Shown: positions 26,673 to 34,512 of the stretch, piece by piece
Layout: the number at the start of each line of letters is the position of its first letter
Numbering within the stretch: the first letter of the stretch is position 1
Assembly: GCA_947475995.1 (NCBI GenBank)
Contig: CANJNI010000010.1
Coordinates: forward strand, 48,325 to 112,324
DNA length: 64,000 nucleotides
Source of the DNA: Beijerinckiaceae bacterium
GTDB lineage: Bacteria > Pseudomonadota > Alphaproteobacteria > Rhizobiales > Beijerinckiaceae
Reading direction: 5' to 3'
Notes under the pieces: generated by a model
The model's database searches: none
What the model was told of the DNA's origin: nothing
The model's input: the letters and a program-made list of their open reading frames with translations, nothing else
Position numbers and translations under genes: made by a program

Positions 26673-27760
26673 GCGGGCCGGCCCGGTTCGGAGAGCCGTC
26701 GGGCGTGAACGACCGCCATACCGAGGACGAACATGGCGACAGCCTGATGCAGCAGGGCGGGCCAGAGCGGGATCTTTCCCTCTGCCAGCAGAAGCGTCGC
26801 GATCCCGAGTCCCGCCTGCACGATCACCAGACCAGCCACGGTGGCGGCGCGACGATAGGCGGCCGATCCGGGCGCCGTGCGGCGCGCGTCGATCCAGTGC
26901 CAGATGGCGAGCGCCAGAAGCACATAGGCCCCGATCCGATGATCGAACTGGATCGTCGTGATGTTCTCCAGAAAATTGAGCCAGAGCGGCTCCATGTCGA
27001 ACAGATGTTCGGAGGGCGGGATGAACCGCCCGTCCATGAGCGGCCATGTGTTGTAGGTCAGCCCGGCCCGCGATCCGGCGACCAGACCCCCGAGGCCGAT
27101 CTGGAACAGCGTCAACCCGACCAGCGCTTTCGACATGACCCGCAGGCGTCCCGGCGCGGCCTCGGCCGCCTTCGGCCTGAGCCCGACCGCCAGCCAGACC
27201 AGCGCTGTGAAGGTAATTGACGCCAGAAGCAGATGAACGGCCAGCCGCTCGGGCGCGACCTCAACCCTGCCCGCGAGGCCCGACGTCACCATCCACCAGC
27301 CGACCGCGCCCTGCAGGCCGCCGAGCGCCAGTACGGCCCCGAACTGCCATTTCATCCTTGTGGTCAGGTAGCCCCGCGCCCAGAACCAGACATACGGACC
27401 CGCGAAGGCGACGCCGATCAACCGTCCCAGCAGGCGGTGGCCCCACTCCCAGAAGAAGATGAACTTGAACTCGCTCAGGCTCATGGTCGGAAACAGTTCG
27501 GAGTACTGGGGGATCCTCTTGTACGCTTCGAACTCCGCCAGCCATGCGGCCTCGCTCAGGGGCGGCAGGATGCCGGTGACCAGCTTCCATTCGGTGATCG
27601 AGAGGCCGGATTCGGTGAGGCGCGTCGCGCCGCCCACCACGACCATCAGGAACACCAGCGCCGCCACGCTCCAGAGCCAGATGCGGATCGGACGCATGTC
27701 GCGGGCGATCCGGCTGTTCTGCGCAGCGGCTGAGGGCGAGGCGAGGCCGGCGAGGCTCAT
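26663..27760 (-). CDS. ctaA: Heme A synthase (Cox15/CtaA)
   Basis: It oxidises heme O to heme A for cytochrome aa3 oxidase. 365 residues and 8 membrane helices, the size of the alphaproteobacterial/mitochondrial Cox15 class. The paired histidines are visible in FFWEWGHRLLGR, ERLAVHLLLA, IQFDHRIGAYV and ALLHQAVAMF. GGATRLTESGLSITEWK is the family signature. The ATG at 27760 (MSLAGLASPS) fits family starts; the frame continues upstream through a palindrome and is probably untranslated there. AGGATACG lies upstream. Confidence 0.95.
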   Translation of the reverse strand: MSLAGLASPSAAAQNSRIARDMRPIRIWLWSVAALVFLMVVVGGATRLTESGLSITEWKLVTGILPPLSEAAWLAEFEAYKRIPQYSELFPTMSLSEFKFIFFWEWGHRLLGRLIGVAFAGPYVWFWARGYLTTRMKWQFGAVLALGGLQGAVGWWMVTSGLAGRVEVAPERLAVHLLLASITFTALVWLAVGLRPKAAEAAPGRLRVMSKALVGLTLFQIGLGGLVAGSRAGLTYNTWPLMDGRFIPPSEHLFDMEPLWLNFLENITTIQFDHRIGAYVLLALAIWHWIDARRTAPGSAAYRRAATVAGLVIVQAGLGIATLLLAEGKIPLWPALLHQAVAMFVLGMAVVHARRLSEPGRPAQR

Positions 27761-27810
27761 GGGAACGTATCCTGAAGTCCAGCCCAACGAAGGGCTTGGC
27801 AATCCGACGG

Positions 27811-27871
27811 TTGCGGGACACATAGGGCATGTCCCGCAAAAGTTGAACGACTTTTGCGATGAGGACATGCC
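27811..27871. repeat. Nested palindrome with mutually exclusive pairings, in the ctaA / DUF2842 divergent gap
   Basis: Three arms are visible. Arm A (27811-27820, TTGCGGGACA) pairs perfectly with TGTCCCGCAA inside arm B. Arm B (27826-27843, GGCATGTCC then CGCAAAAGT) pairs perfectly with arm C (27850-27871), read as ACTTTTGCG, four unpaired bases ATGA, then GGACATGCC. B therefore pairs with A (10 bp) or with C (18 bp), not both. On the ctaA side the structure ends about 50 bases before the start codon. It may be a dispersed palindromic repeat of the kind common in Hyphomicrobiales, or a regulatory leader. Confidence 0.8.
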
Positions 27872-27928
27872 ATTTACGCGCAACGTACCCGCCCCGTCCA
27901 CGGACCGCCTGTCGCACCCGGAGCATCG

Positions 27929-28138
27929 ATGAAACGCCGCACCCGAAAACTTCTCGGCACAGCTTTCATCATCGCATTCGTGGTGATTTACGCCCTCGTC
28001 GCCATGGCGCTGGCACAGTCCCGGCCGCTTCAGGAGGCGAGCGGCATCGTGCAGGGCATCGGCTACGCCCTGCTCGGCCTGCTATGGATCATCCCGCTTT
28101 TTCCGCTGATCAGCTGGATGGAACGCAAGGACGAATGA
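27929..28138 (+). CDS. DUF2842 small membrane protein
   Basis: 69 residues starting MKRRTRKLLGTAFIIAFVVIY, with two hydrophobic segments (about 10-29 and 42-62) and ending PLISWMERKDE. This matches DUF2842, a small inner-membrane protein family of alphaproteobacteria with no known function. Divergent from ctaA across the nested palindrome; family members often lie near cytochrome oxidase assembly genes, so a respiratory role is possible but unproven. Confidence 0.88.
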   Translation: MKRRTRKLLGTAFIIAFVVIYALVAMALAQSRPLQEASGIVQGIGYALLGLLWIIPLFPLISWMERKDE

Positions 28139-28223
28139 GGTAAACGCGACAATTTGGAACTTGTAAACAAAACGTGTTCACCGCTACCTTTACAATAGAC
28201 TGGAATAAGATAACAGGCGGGTT

Positions 28224-29336
28224 ATGCACACGTTCAAAGAGCCGTCCCGACATTGGCTGGTTTTAGTTGATGGGACGTCTCTAGCCGCCCATAGACCCGG
28301 AACAGATTCCTACCACTCAAATGTATACAACATAAGTTTATACTTGAGAACACATAATAAAAACCGCCAAGCACAAGTTGCCTTTTATTGTAAAGGAATA
28401 GCTTCCGCAGAAAAATCGAGTACGAAAGAAAAATTGAAAGGAATTGGACTACGATCTCTTGTTGAGCAAGCCTATCTAAATATCGCTATGAATTACAACG
28501 ATGGAGATGACGGCAGCGAAAGAGATTATATATATCTATTTGGATTTTCACGTGGAGCGTATATATTACAAATAATTTGCAATCTTATAGATACATATGG
28601 ATTGCTGGCACCATCAAGGATAATGTATTTTGATAAAATGTATGACGATTGGGCTGGAATCGACGAGATGACCGATAGAGATTCTTTTAAAGAAAATTAC
28701 TGCCTACCAGCAAAAATCTCTTTCTGTGGAGTTTTTGATAGCGTGTTGGGTTATTATAATGAAGACAAATTTAGCGGAAACACAATTAAAGTGATGGATA
28801 AAAAACGGAAATTACCAATTTGCGTCGATCATGCGGTTCATATCCTTTCAATAGATGAAACTAGAAGCGAATTCGTGCCGTATTTATGGAACTCGGTGAC
28901 GGACGCAAAGCAAAAGCTTTTCCAGATTTGGATGCCGGGCGGCCACACCGACATTGGCGGAGGATATCCAGAAAGATTACTCAGCGACATTTCGTTAATA
29001 ACGATGCTTGAGTATGTTAATAAACTCACAGAACTTCAAATTGACAAAAATAGATTCTCAACAACAAAGAATGAAATTAAGGCACGATTTGGCCGCGACG
29101 CCGATAAATACATTCACGATCTCGGAAAAAATTGGTATAGGCCGAAATTTATCCAGAAAAAATATCGGCGCTCGGGTTATTTTTCCGGTGGACATTATAT
29201 ACATTGTCTTTGTAAAAAATTTAATGGAAAATATGTTGCCGTAAACGGGCAAATTGAGCAATACAATTTGGAAGATGTATTTATGAAAGCGACAGAATCG
29301 AGCCTAATCGCTTCTCTTTTTAACGACATCGATTAA
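28224..29336 (+). CDS. DUF2235 alpha/beta hydrolase (Tle1-like putative phospholipase)
   Basis: 370 residues. The hydrolase motifs of DUF2235 are all visible: nucleophile Ser109 in LFGFSRGAY, Asp172 in CGVFDSVLG, the HILSIDETRSEF stretch, and His241 in MPGGHTDIGGGY. Family members such as Tle1 are type VI secretion phospholipase effectors. No VgrG, PAAR, Tap-type chaperone, immunity gene or secretion gene is nearby. The DNA is strikingly AT-rich (18 G+C in bases 28561-28620) within GC-rich surroundings, with codon use unlike every neighbour, so horizontal acquisition is very likely. It could be a stand-alone defence or toxin lipase. RBS GGCGGG precedes the ATG. Confidence 0.85.
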   Translation: MHTFKEPSRHWLVLVDGTSLAAHRPGTDSYHSNVYNISLYLRTHNKNRQAQVAFYCKGIASAEKSSTKEKLKGIGLRSLVEQAYLNIAMNYNDGDDGSERDYIYLFGFSRGAYILQIICNLIDTYGLLAPSRIMYFDKMYDDWAGIDEMTDRDSFKENYCLPAKISFCGVFDSVLGYYNEDKFSGNTIKVMDKKRKLPICVDHAVHILSIDETRSEFVPYLWNSVTDAKQKLFQIWMPGGHTDIGGGYPERLLSDISLITMLEYVNKLTELQIDKNRFSTTKNEIKARFGRDADKYIHDLGKNWYRPKFIQKKYRRSGYFSGGHYIHCLCKKFNGKYVAVNGQIEQYNLEDVFMKATESSLIASLFNDID

Positions 29337-29361
29337 GATCAAACGGTTCGATAAAAAAATC

Positions 29362-30315
29362 TCACCCCACATTCACCTTGCGACCCCGGTTCCACAACGC
29401 AAATGGCGCGCCCGACAGCAGGACTTCCAGATAGCGCTTCTGCTGCCAGGTGCCGTTGACCGAAAGGCGCGGCAGCGCGAGCAGATGCTGCGCGTGTTCG
29501 TCGAAAACCATGCCGGGCCGGGTGGTCAGGGCGGATTTAAGTCCCATTTCCGCCGCCATCGCGAATTCCCGCGGACCGGCCGAGCCCGGGTCTCCCACCG
29601 GATAGGCGAAATGCTTCACGCCCCGGCCGAGCTCGCGCTCGATGATCGTCCGGCTTTCCGCCATCTCGCGCCGCGCGAAAGCCTCGTCGTGCTTGGCCAG
29701 CATCGGATGCGTCAGCGTGTGCGCCCCGATCGTGCAGAGCGGATCGGCCGCATAGGCGCGCAACTCGTCCCAGTCCATGCAGTAGCGGGCGGCGAGCGCG
29801 CTCGTGTCGATCCCTGCCTGTTGGCAGAGCGTCGCTATGGCGGCCAGCATCCGCTCCTCGGGACCGGGCCGCAGCATCCAGTAGAGAGACTGGAAGGCGG
29901 CCTGCTTTTCGGCGGCGTCGCCTGCCGGAAGATCGAACCGCCGGCCATCCAGATCGAGGCTGATGCGCGGCAAGGCCCGGATCGCCTCCTCCAGTTCCAG
30001 CCACCAGAGCCGCCCCGTGCGGTCTGCAAATCCAGTCGTTACAAACAGGGTAAACGGCGCGTTGTGCCGCCGCATGACGGGCAATGCGTAGTCGCGGTTG
30101 TCCCGGTAGCCGTCGTCAAACGTGAGCGCCACGAAAGGCTTGTCGCCCTTCCGGCCCCCATGTCCAAGCCGCGCAACGGCCTCGTCCAGCGAGACGATCT
30201 GGAATCCGCTTTCCTTCACTGTTTGCAGCACGATCTCGAAAAAGTCCGGCGTGATTTCCAGCAGCCGGTTGGGGGCGAATTCCTGCCCGCCCCACGGGCG
30301 CACATGGTGGAACAT
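29362..30315 (-). CDS. Polysaccharide deacetylase (NodB-like)
   Basis: 317 residues from the ATG given. NodB motif 1 is ALTFDDGYRDN with the catalytic Asp pair; motif 2 is GAHTLTHPML with the metal-binding H-x3-H; AYPVGDPG corresponds to motif 3. It should remove acetyl groups from a polysaccharide. The frame stays open upstream to about 30420 and its translation (GLHRLAATFTRGRGAIL) looks like the missing first strand, but no ATG, GTG or TTG is available there, so the true start is uncertain. It is divergent from the BcsL-like acetyltransferase gene in the exopolysaccharide locus. Confidence 0.9.
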   Translation of the reverse strand: MFHHVRPWGGQEFAPNRLLEITPDFFEIVLQTVKESGFQIVSLDEAVARLGHGGRKGDKPFVALTFDDGYRDNRDYALPVMRRHNAPFTLFVTTGFADRTGRLWWLELEEAIRALPRISLDLDGRRFDLPAGDAAEKQAAFQSLYWMLRPGPEERMLAAIATLCQQAGIDTSALAARYCMDWDELRAYAADPLCTIGAHTLTHPMLAKHDEAFARREMAESRTIIERELGRGVKHFAYPVGDPGSAGPREFAMAAEMGLKSALTTRPGMVFDEHAQHLLALPRLSVNGTWQQKRYLEVLLSGAPFALWNRGRKVNVG

Positions 30316-30405
30316 CAGGATCGCGCCGCGCCCGCGCGTGAAGGTCGCCGCCAGACGATGCAGCCCGGTCGCGTTAAGCCGAAGTTCCTGCGTTTGTTGG
30401 TGCGT

Positions 30406-31620
30406 ATGTCGGATCAGACCTCAGTGCTTCCGGGAGATCGCCGCGTGGGTGACCGCGCGGGCGCCGGTCGTCGCGCGGGCCTGCGCAATCTGGGGCGCAT
30501 CGACGTTCATGAAGATCCGCATCAGGCGCTCGCCGCCTGGGAGGAACTCGAACAGGTCGCCTCTGCCTCCGCCTACCAGACCCGCCGCTGGCTGCTCCCG
30601 TGGATCGAGATCGTCGGCCGCCCTGCTGGCGTCTGCCCCATGATCGTCGTGGCCCATGCAAAGAACGGCGCGCCGGTCGCGCTGTTTCCGTTCGGCATCG
30701 TCCAGACGGGCCGGATGCGGCTGATCCATTTTCTCGGCGGACGCGATTCCAATTCCAACCTCGGCCTGCTTCGCCCCGGCGTCCAGTTCGACACGGCCGA
30801 CATCGTCTCCCTGTTTCGCGCAGCCGCCGTGAAAGCGCGGCTGAAGCCGGACGCCTTCGTGCTGTCCAACCAGCCCGAGACGTGGGAGGGACTGCCCAAT
30901 CCGCTGTCGATCCTGAAGAACCAGCGCAGCCCCTCGGAATGCCACAGCGCCACCCTGGGACCGAACGGAGAGGCCTTCGTGGCGGAGCGTCTTTCCGCAG
31001 ACACGCGCAAGAAACTCCGCAAGAAGCGCAACAAGCTCGCCGAATTCGGGCCCGTTTCTCATGTCGTCGCCCGGACGCCCGACGAGACCCTGCGCATCAT
31101 CGACGCATTCTTCGCCCAGAAGCTCGAACGCTTCCGCCAGAAGAACATTTCGAGCGATTTCGAGAACGGGGAATCGCGGGAGTTCCTGGCGGCGGCCTGT
31201 CTCTCGGGACTGGAAAGCGGAACGCCCGCCATCGAGCTTCATGCGCTCAAGGCCGGAGACCGAATCGTCGCCGTCTATGCCGGAACGCCGCATCGCGGGC
31301 GCTTCCACGCGATGATCAATTCCTTCGATCCAGATCCGGACATTGCCCGCACCAGTCCGGGCGACCTTCTCCTCATGTCCATGATGGAGATGATGTGCAA
31401 CCGCGAGTACAAGGCGTTCGATCTTGGCATCGGCGAGGCGCGCTACAAGTCCTCGTGGTGCGACCGCTCGGAGCATCTGTTCGACACGTTGCTCGGCGTG
31501 ACCGTCAAGGGCCGCCTCTACGTGGCGAGCGAATCCGCGCGCCTGCGCGGCAAGCGCTTCATCAAGCAGAACCCCTGGGCGTGGAACGCCTACCAGAGAT
31601 TCCGCAGCTTCCTCGGCTGA
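30406..31620 (+). CDS. BcsL/CelD-type GNAT acetyltransferase of polysaccharide synthesis
   Basis: 404 residues with a FemAB-like/GNAT_6 core. ALAAWEELEQVASASAYQT starts the fold. The acyl-CoA domain includes LSADTRKKLRKKRNKLAEFG, then ELHALKAGDRIVAVYAGT and GDLLLMSMMEMMCNREYKAFDLGIGEARYK, the latter typical of cellulose-biosynthesis CelD/BcsL proteins. It probably acylates the exopolysaccharide or a precursor in the cytoplasm. Starts at 30406 or, alternatively, at a downstream GTG. Its 5' end overlaps the extended frame of the divergent deacetylase. Confidence 0.82.
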   Translation: MSDQTSVLPGDRRVGDRAGAGRRAGLRNLGRIDVHEDPHQALAAWEELEQVASASAYQTRRWLLPWIEIVGRPAGVCPMIVVAHAKNGAPVALFPFGIVQTGRMRLIHFLGGRDSNSNLGLLRPGVQFDTADIVSLFRAAAVKARLKPDAFVLSNQPETWEGLPNPLSILKNQRSPSECHSATLGPNGEAFVAERLSADTRKKLRKKRNKLAEFGPVSHVVARTPDETLRIIDAFFAQKLERFRQKNISSDFENGESREFLAAACLSGLESGTPAIELHALKAGDRIVAVYAGTPHRGRFHAMINSFDPDPDIARTSPGDLLLMSMMEMMCNREYKAFDLGIGEARYKSSWCDRSEHLFDTLLGVTVKGRLYVASESARLRGKRFIKQNPWAWNAYQRFRSFLG

Positions 31621-31630
31621 AGCGTCCGCC

Positions 31631-33757
31631 TCAGGCGGCTGACCTGCGGCGCGGACCACCGCCGCCCGACGCGGCGCTGGCGATCAGCACTTCCCCTGCC
31701 CCGGCCTGCACGAAACTGTTGCGCAGGTCCGCAACCGGAGCGGCGTTTTCAGTCGCGGCCGTCAGAATGACGGCGTAGTCCGAAGCCGGCGCGAGCGTCA
31801 GGGCGGTCCCGTCATTGCGAGCGGGCGGCGCGGCGAACACGACAAAATCATAGGTCTGCGACAGCGCGTCGATGGCGAGGTCGAGGTCCTCTCCGGCCGG
31901 AGCCGGCCCGTGCCCGCGCGGCACGAGATGCAGGCGCGAAAGCCGGTCGCGGTGAATCACTTCCGAGAACGAAGCTTCGCCGCCAATGAGTTCGCCCAGT
32001 CCCGCCACATCGTGAATGGACCCGAAGCCGTTGCGCGACACGTCCGTTCCGTCGAGATCGAGAAGGATGACGCGACGTGACTGCGCCAGCGTACGCGCCA
32101 GCGTCAGGGCGCTGGCGGTGACGCCGCCTGCATCGGCAGTCATCAACACCCGCAATGCGTAATCGCCCGGCTCGCTCGCGCCGATCTGGCCAGCGATCTG
32201 CGAAAGCGAATCCGCCATGCTGCGCTCGGGCGAAGCCGGACGGCGGCGCATGGCGTTCGGTTCATTCGTCTCGACGGGAGCCGCGGCGAGCGGCTCGCGC
32301 TCCGTGTTGCGCGGCGCCGGATAGGCCGGCGCGGCGCCGGCAGGCACGAAGGCGCGCCCGGTCAGAAGTTCAGCCGCCACCACCCAGCCGAGCGACAGGA
32401 CGAAACCGGCCAGCGTCGCGAAGATCAGGATGGGGGCCTTCTTCGGGAAGGACGGCAATTGCGGCGCAACCGCCCGCGAAATGATGCGGGCGTCGCCCGG
32501 CGTCGATTCCGACTCCTGCCGGGCCAGCGCGTCCTGATATTTCGCCATCGCGGCTTCCAGCTGGTCCCGGTACTGCTTCACTTCGCGGTCGAGTTCGCGC
32601 TGCTTCACTTCATCCGTGCTCGTTCCGCCTACGGTCCTCTTTTGCTGTTCGAGCGCAACCTGCAGATTGTCCACGCGCGCCTTGGCGACAAGGGCGTCAT
32701 TATCGAGCTGGCGGGCGGCGCGGTCAGCCGCCGAGCGCAATTCGCTTTCCATATCGGCAAGCTGTGCGCTGAGTTCCTTGATGCGCGGATGCCCTGACAG
32801 AAGCGTCCGGGATTCCAGAGCGATCTGGCCGCGCAACGTCGCGCGCTGTTCGCTCAGACGGCGAACAAGATCATTGTTGGCGACTTCCGACACCGAATCC
32901 AGACGACCGTTCCGGATCGCTTCGCGCAGGAGCCGCGCCTTGGCGTTCGCATCGGCCTGGGATGTGCGGGCGACGGTGATTTGCGTGTTAATGTCGGCGA
33001 GCTGCTGACCCGAAATCGTGGCGTTGTTCGCCCCCATCAGCAGGCCGGACTCGAGGCGAGCCTTCTCGGCGCGCGCTTCGGCGTCCGCCAGCTTGCCGCG
33101 CAATTCGCCGAGCAGATTGGCCAGCGAACTGGCCGCAATCCGCGCGCTCTCCCTCTTGGCGCGCGATTGAACGTCAATATAGAGGCTGGCGATCGTGTTC
33201 GCCCCGCGCGCCGCCAGATCGGGGTCGTTCGAGACGAATTCAACCTGCAGCACGCGCGACTTGGTGACATTGAACACCGTCAGCCGGTCGAAATAAGTCT
33301 CGAAAATGCGGTCCTCGGGCGCCTGGTCGCCCGGCGCACGCTTGAGTCCCAGCATGATCATCACGCGCGACGACAGCGAGCCGCCATCGGCAAGCGGATC
33401 GAATTCGCGATTGCCGCGCAGGTCCAGCGCCTTGATCACCTCGCGGGCGAGATCGCGCGAGGTGACGAGCTGGACGGCGCTCGTCACCATCGCGTCATCC
33501 GGCGACTGCGAGGGCTCGGCGGCCCGGTCGGGCCGGGTGAAATAGCTTTCCTGATTTTCGAGCAGGACCTTGGCTTCGCCCGTATAGCGAGGCTTGAGGA
33601 TCATCACCGCCGTCAGGGCGACCAGAAACGCCGCGATCGTCGTTCCCAGAATCAACCATTTCCTGGAGACGACCGCCTGCCAGAGGCCCGTCAAATCCAG
33701 TTCGTCGCCGCGATCGGCGTCGACCCGCGCATGGGTTGCGTGCGACTCGTTACTCAT
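31631..33757 (-). CDS. Polysaccharide co-polymerase (Wzz/GumC type) with degenerate kinase domain
   Basis: 708 residues. Membrane segment 1 lies near 34-57 (WLILGTTIAAFLVALTAVMI), then a long periplasmic coiled-coil region to about 430 with a GNVR-like stretch, then segment 2 (ILIFATLAGFVLSLGWVVAA). The C-terminal cytoplasmic domain resembles a BY-kinase: VILLDLDGTD is the Walker A' strand, but the expected Walker A is MTADAGGVTASALT, without the Lys of GKS/GKT, and there is no tyrosine-rich tail. It should set chain length and link polymerase to the export lipoprotein, without kinase activity. Divergent from the export gene. Confidence 0.88.
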   Translation of the reverse strand: MSNESHATHARVDADRGDELDLTGLWQAVVSRKWLILGTTIAAFLVALTAVMILKPRYTGEAKVLLENQESYFTRPDRAAEPSQSPDDAMVTSAVQLVTSRDLAREVIKALDLRGNREFDPLADGGSLSSRVMIMLGLKRAPGDQAPEDRIFETYFDRLTVFNVTKSRVLQVEFVSNDPDLAARGANTIASLYIDVQSRAKRESARIAASSLANLLGELRGKLADAEARAEKARLESGLLMGANNATISGQQLADINTQITVARTSQADANAKARLLREAIRNGRLDSVSEVANNDLVRRLSEQRATLRGQIALESRTLLSGHPRIKELSAQLADMESELRSAADRAARQLDNDALVAKARVDNLQVALEQQKRTVGGTSTDEVKQRELDREVKQYRDQLEAAMAKYQDALARQESESTPGDARIISRAVAPQLPSFPKKAPILIFATLAGFVLSLGWVVAAELLTGRAFVPAGAAPAYPAPRNTEREPLAAAPVETNEPNAMRRRPASPERSMADSLSQIAGQIGASEPGDYALRVLMTADAGGVTASALTLARTLAQSRRVILLDLDGTDVSRNGFGSIHDVAGLGELIGGEASFSEVIHRDRLSRLHLVPRGHGPAPAGEDLDLAIDALSQTYDFVVFAAPPARNDGTALTLAPASDYAVILTAATENAAPVADLRNSFVQAGAGEVLIASAASGGGGPRRRSAA

Positions 33758-33932
33758 GACACCCTCAAATCAATTTCTGAAAATTGGCAGCTTATGGTTG
33801 AGACGGTGTTAATTCCCGCAAAGTTCAGAAAAAGGCCGGTGAGGCTTTGTTAACCATGCTTCGTTAAAAAATGGATTACGAATGGCTTCCGGTTGCGTTG
33901 GAGGCCGCCCCTTTTGCATTTCGGATTTGGTC

Positions 33933-34490
33933 ATGCGGCGTTCTTTGATCGCACTTTGTATGGCGCTTTCGGTCCTTCTCGAAGGCTGCGGGCTTCGTCC
34001 GGCTGTCCAGATGGCCGGCATGGAAGCGACCGGTCCGTACCGGCTGGCCAGCGGAGATCGCCTCCGGGTCATCGTTTTCGGCCAAGATAGCCTCTCAAAC
34101 TCCTATTCGGTGGATGGTTCCGGGCATATCTCGATGCCGCTGATCGGGCTGGTCCCGGCCCTCGGAGCGACAACCGCCCAACTCGAAAAGGCCATCGAGG
34201 GGCGTCTGCGTAACGGTTACCTCCGTGAACCGCGCGTCTCCGTCGAGGTCGAGGCCTACCGTCCCTTCTTCATTCTCGGCGAGGTGACGACCGCCGGTCA
34301 GTATCCTTATGTCAACGGAATGTCGGTACAGAACGCTGTGGCGATTGCGGGCGGATTTGCGCCCCGCGCCTCGAGGTCCAGCGTGGACCTCACTCGTGTC
34401 GTTAACGGTTACCCGGTCACAGCCTCGGTGCCGATGACGACGCCGGTCCTGCCGGGAGACACGATTACCGTGCGGGAGCGTTGGTTTTGA
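33933..34490 (+). CDS. Polysaccharide export outer-membrane lipoprotein (Wza-like, short)
   Basis: 185 residues. MRRSLIALCMALSVLLEGC is a lipoprotein signal with Cys at the end of VLLEGC. The Poly_export domain covers YRLASGDRLRVIVFGQDSL to RVSVEVEAYRP; a SLBB domain follows (FILGEVTTAGQYPYVNGMSV). It is much shorter than E. coli Wza, as is common in alphaproteobacterial systems. It should form the outer-membrane pore working with the co-polymerase encoded in the opposite direction. An upstream ATG at 33882 is a weaker start choice. The gene is followed 22 bases later by a glycosyltransferase. Confidence 0.9.
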   Translation: MRRSLIALCMALSVLLEGCGLRPAVQMAGMEATGPYRLASGDRLRVIVFGQDSLSNSYSVDGSGHISMPLIGLVPALGATTAQLEKAIEGRLRNGYLREPRVSVEVEAYRPFFILGEVTTAGQYPYVNGMSVQNAVAIAGGFAPRASRSSVDLTRVVNGYPVTASVPMTTPVLPGDTITVRERWF

Positions 34491-34512
34491 GTAGCGTTCG
34501 GAGGCAGGATTT

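Noticed and set aside
28224..29336. A type VI secretion effector cluster
   Set aside because: Only the DUF2235 gene is present; no VgrG, PAAR, adaptor, immunity or structural T6SS gene lies around it.
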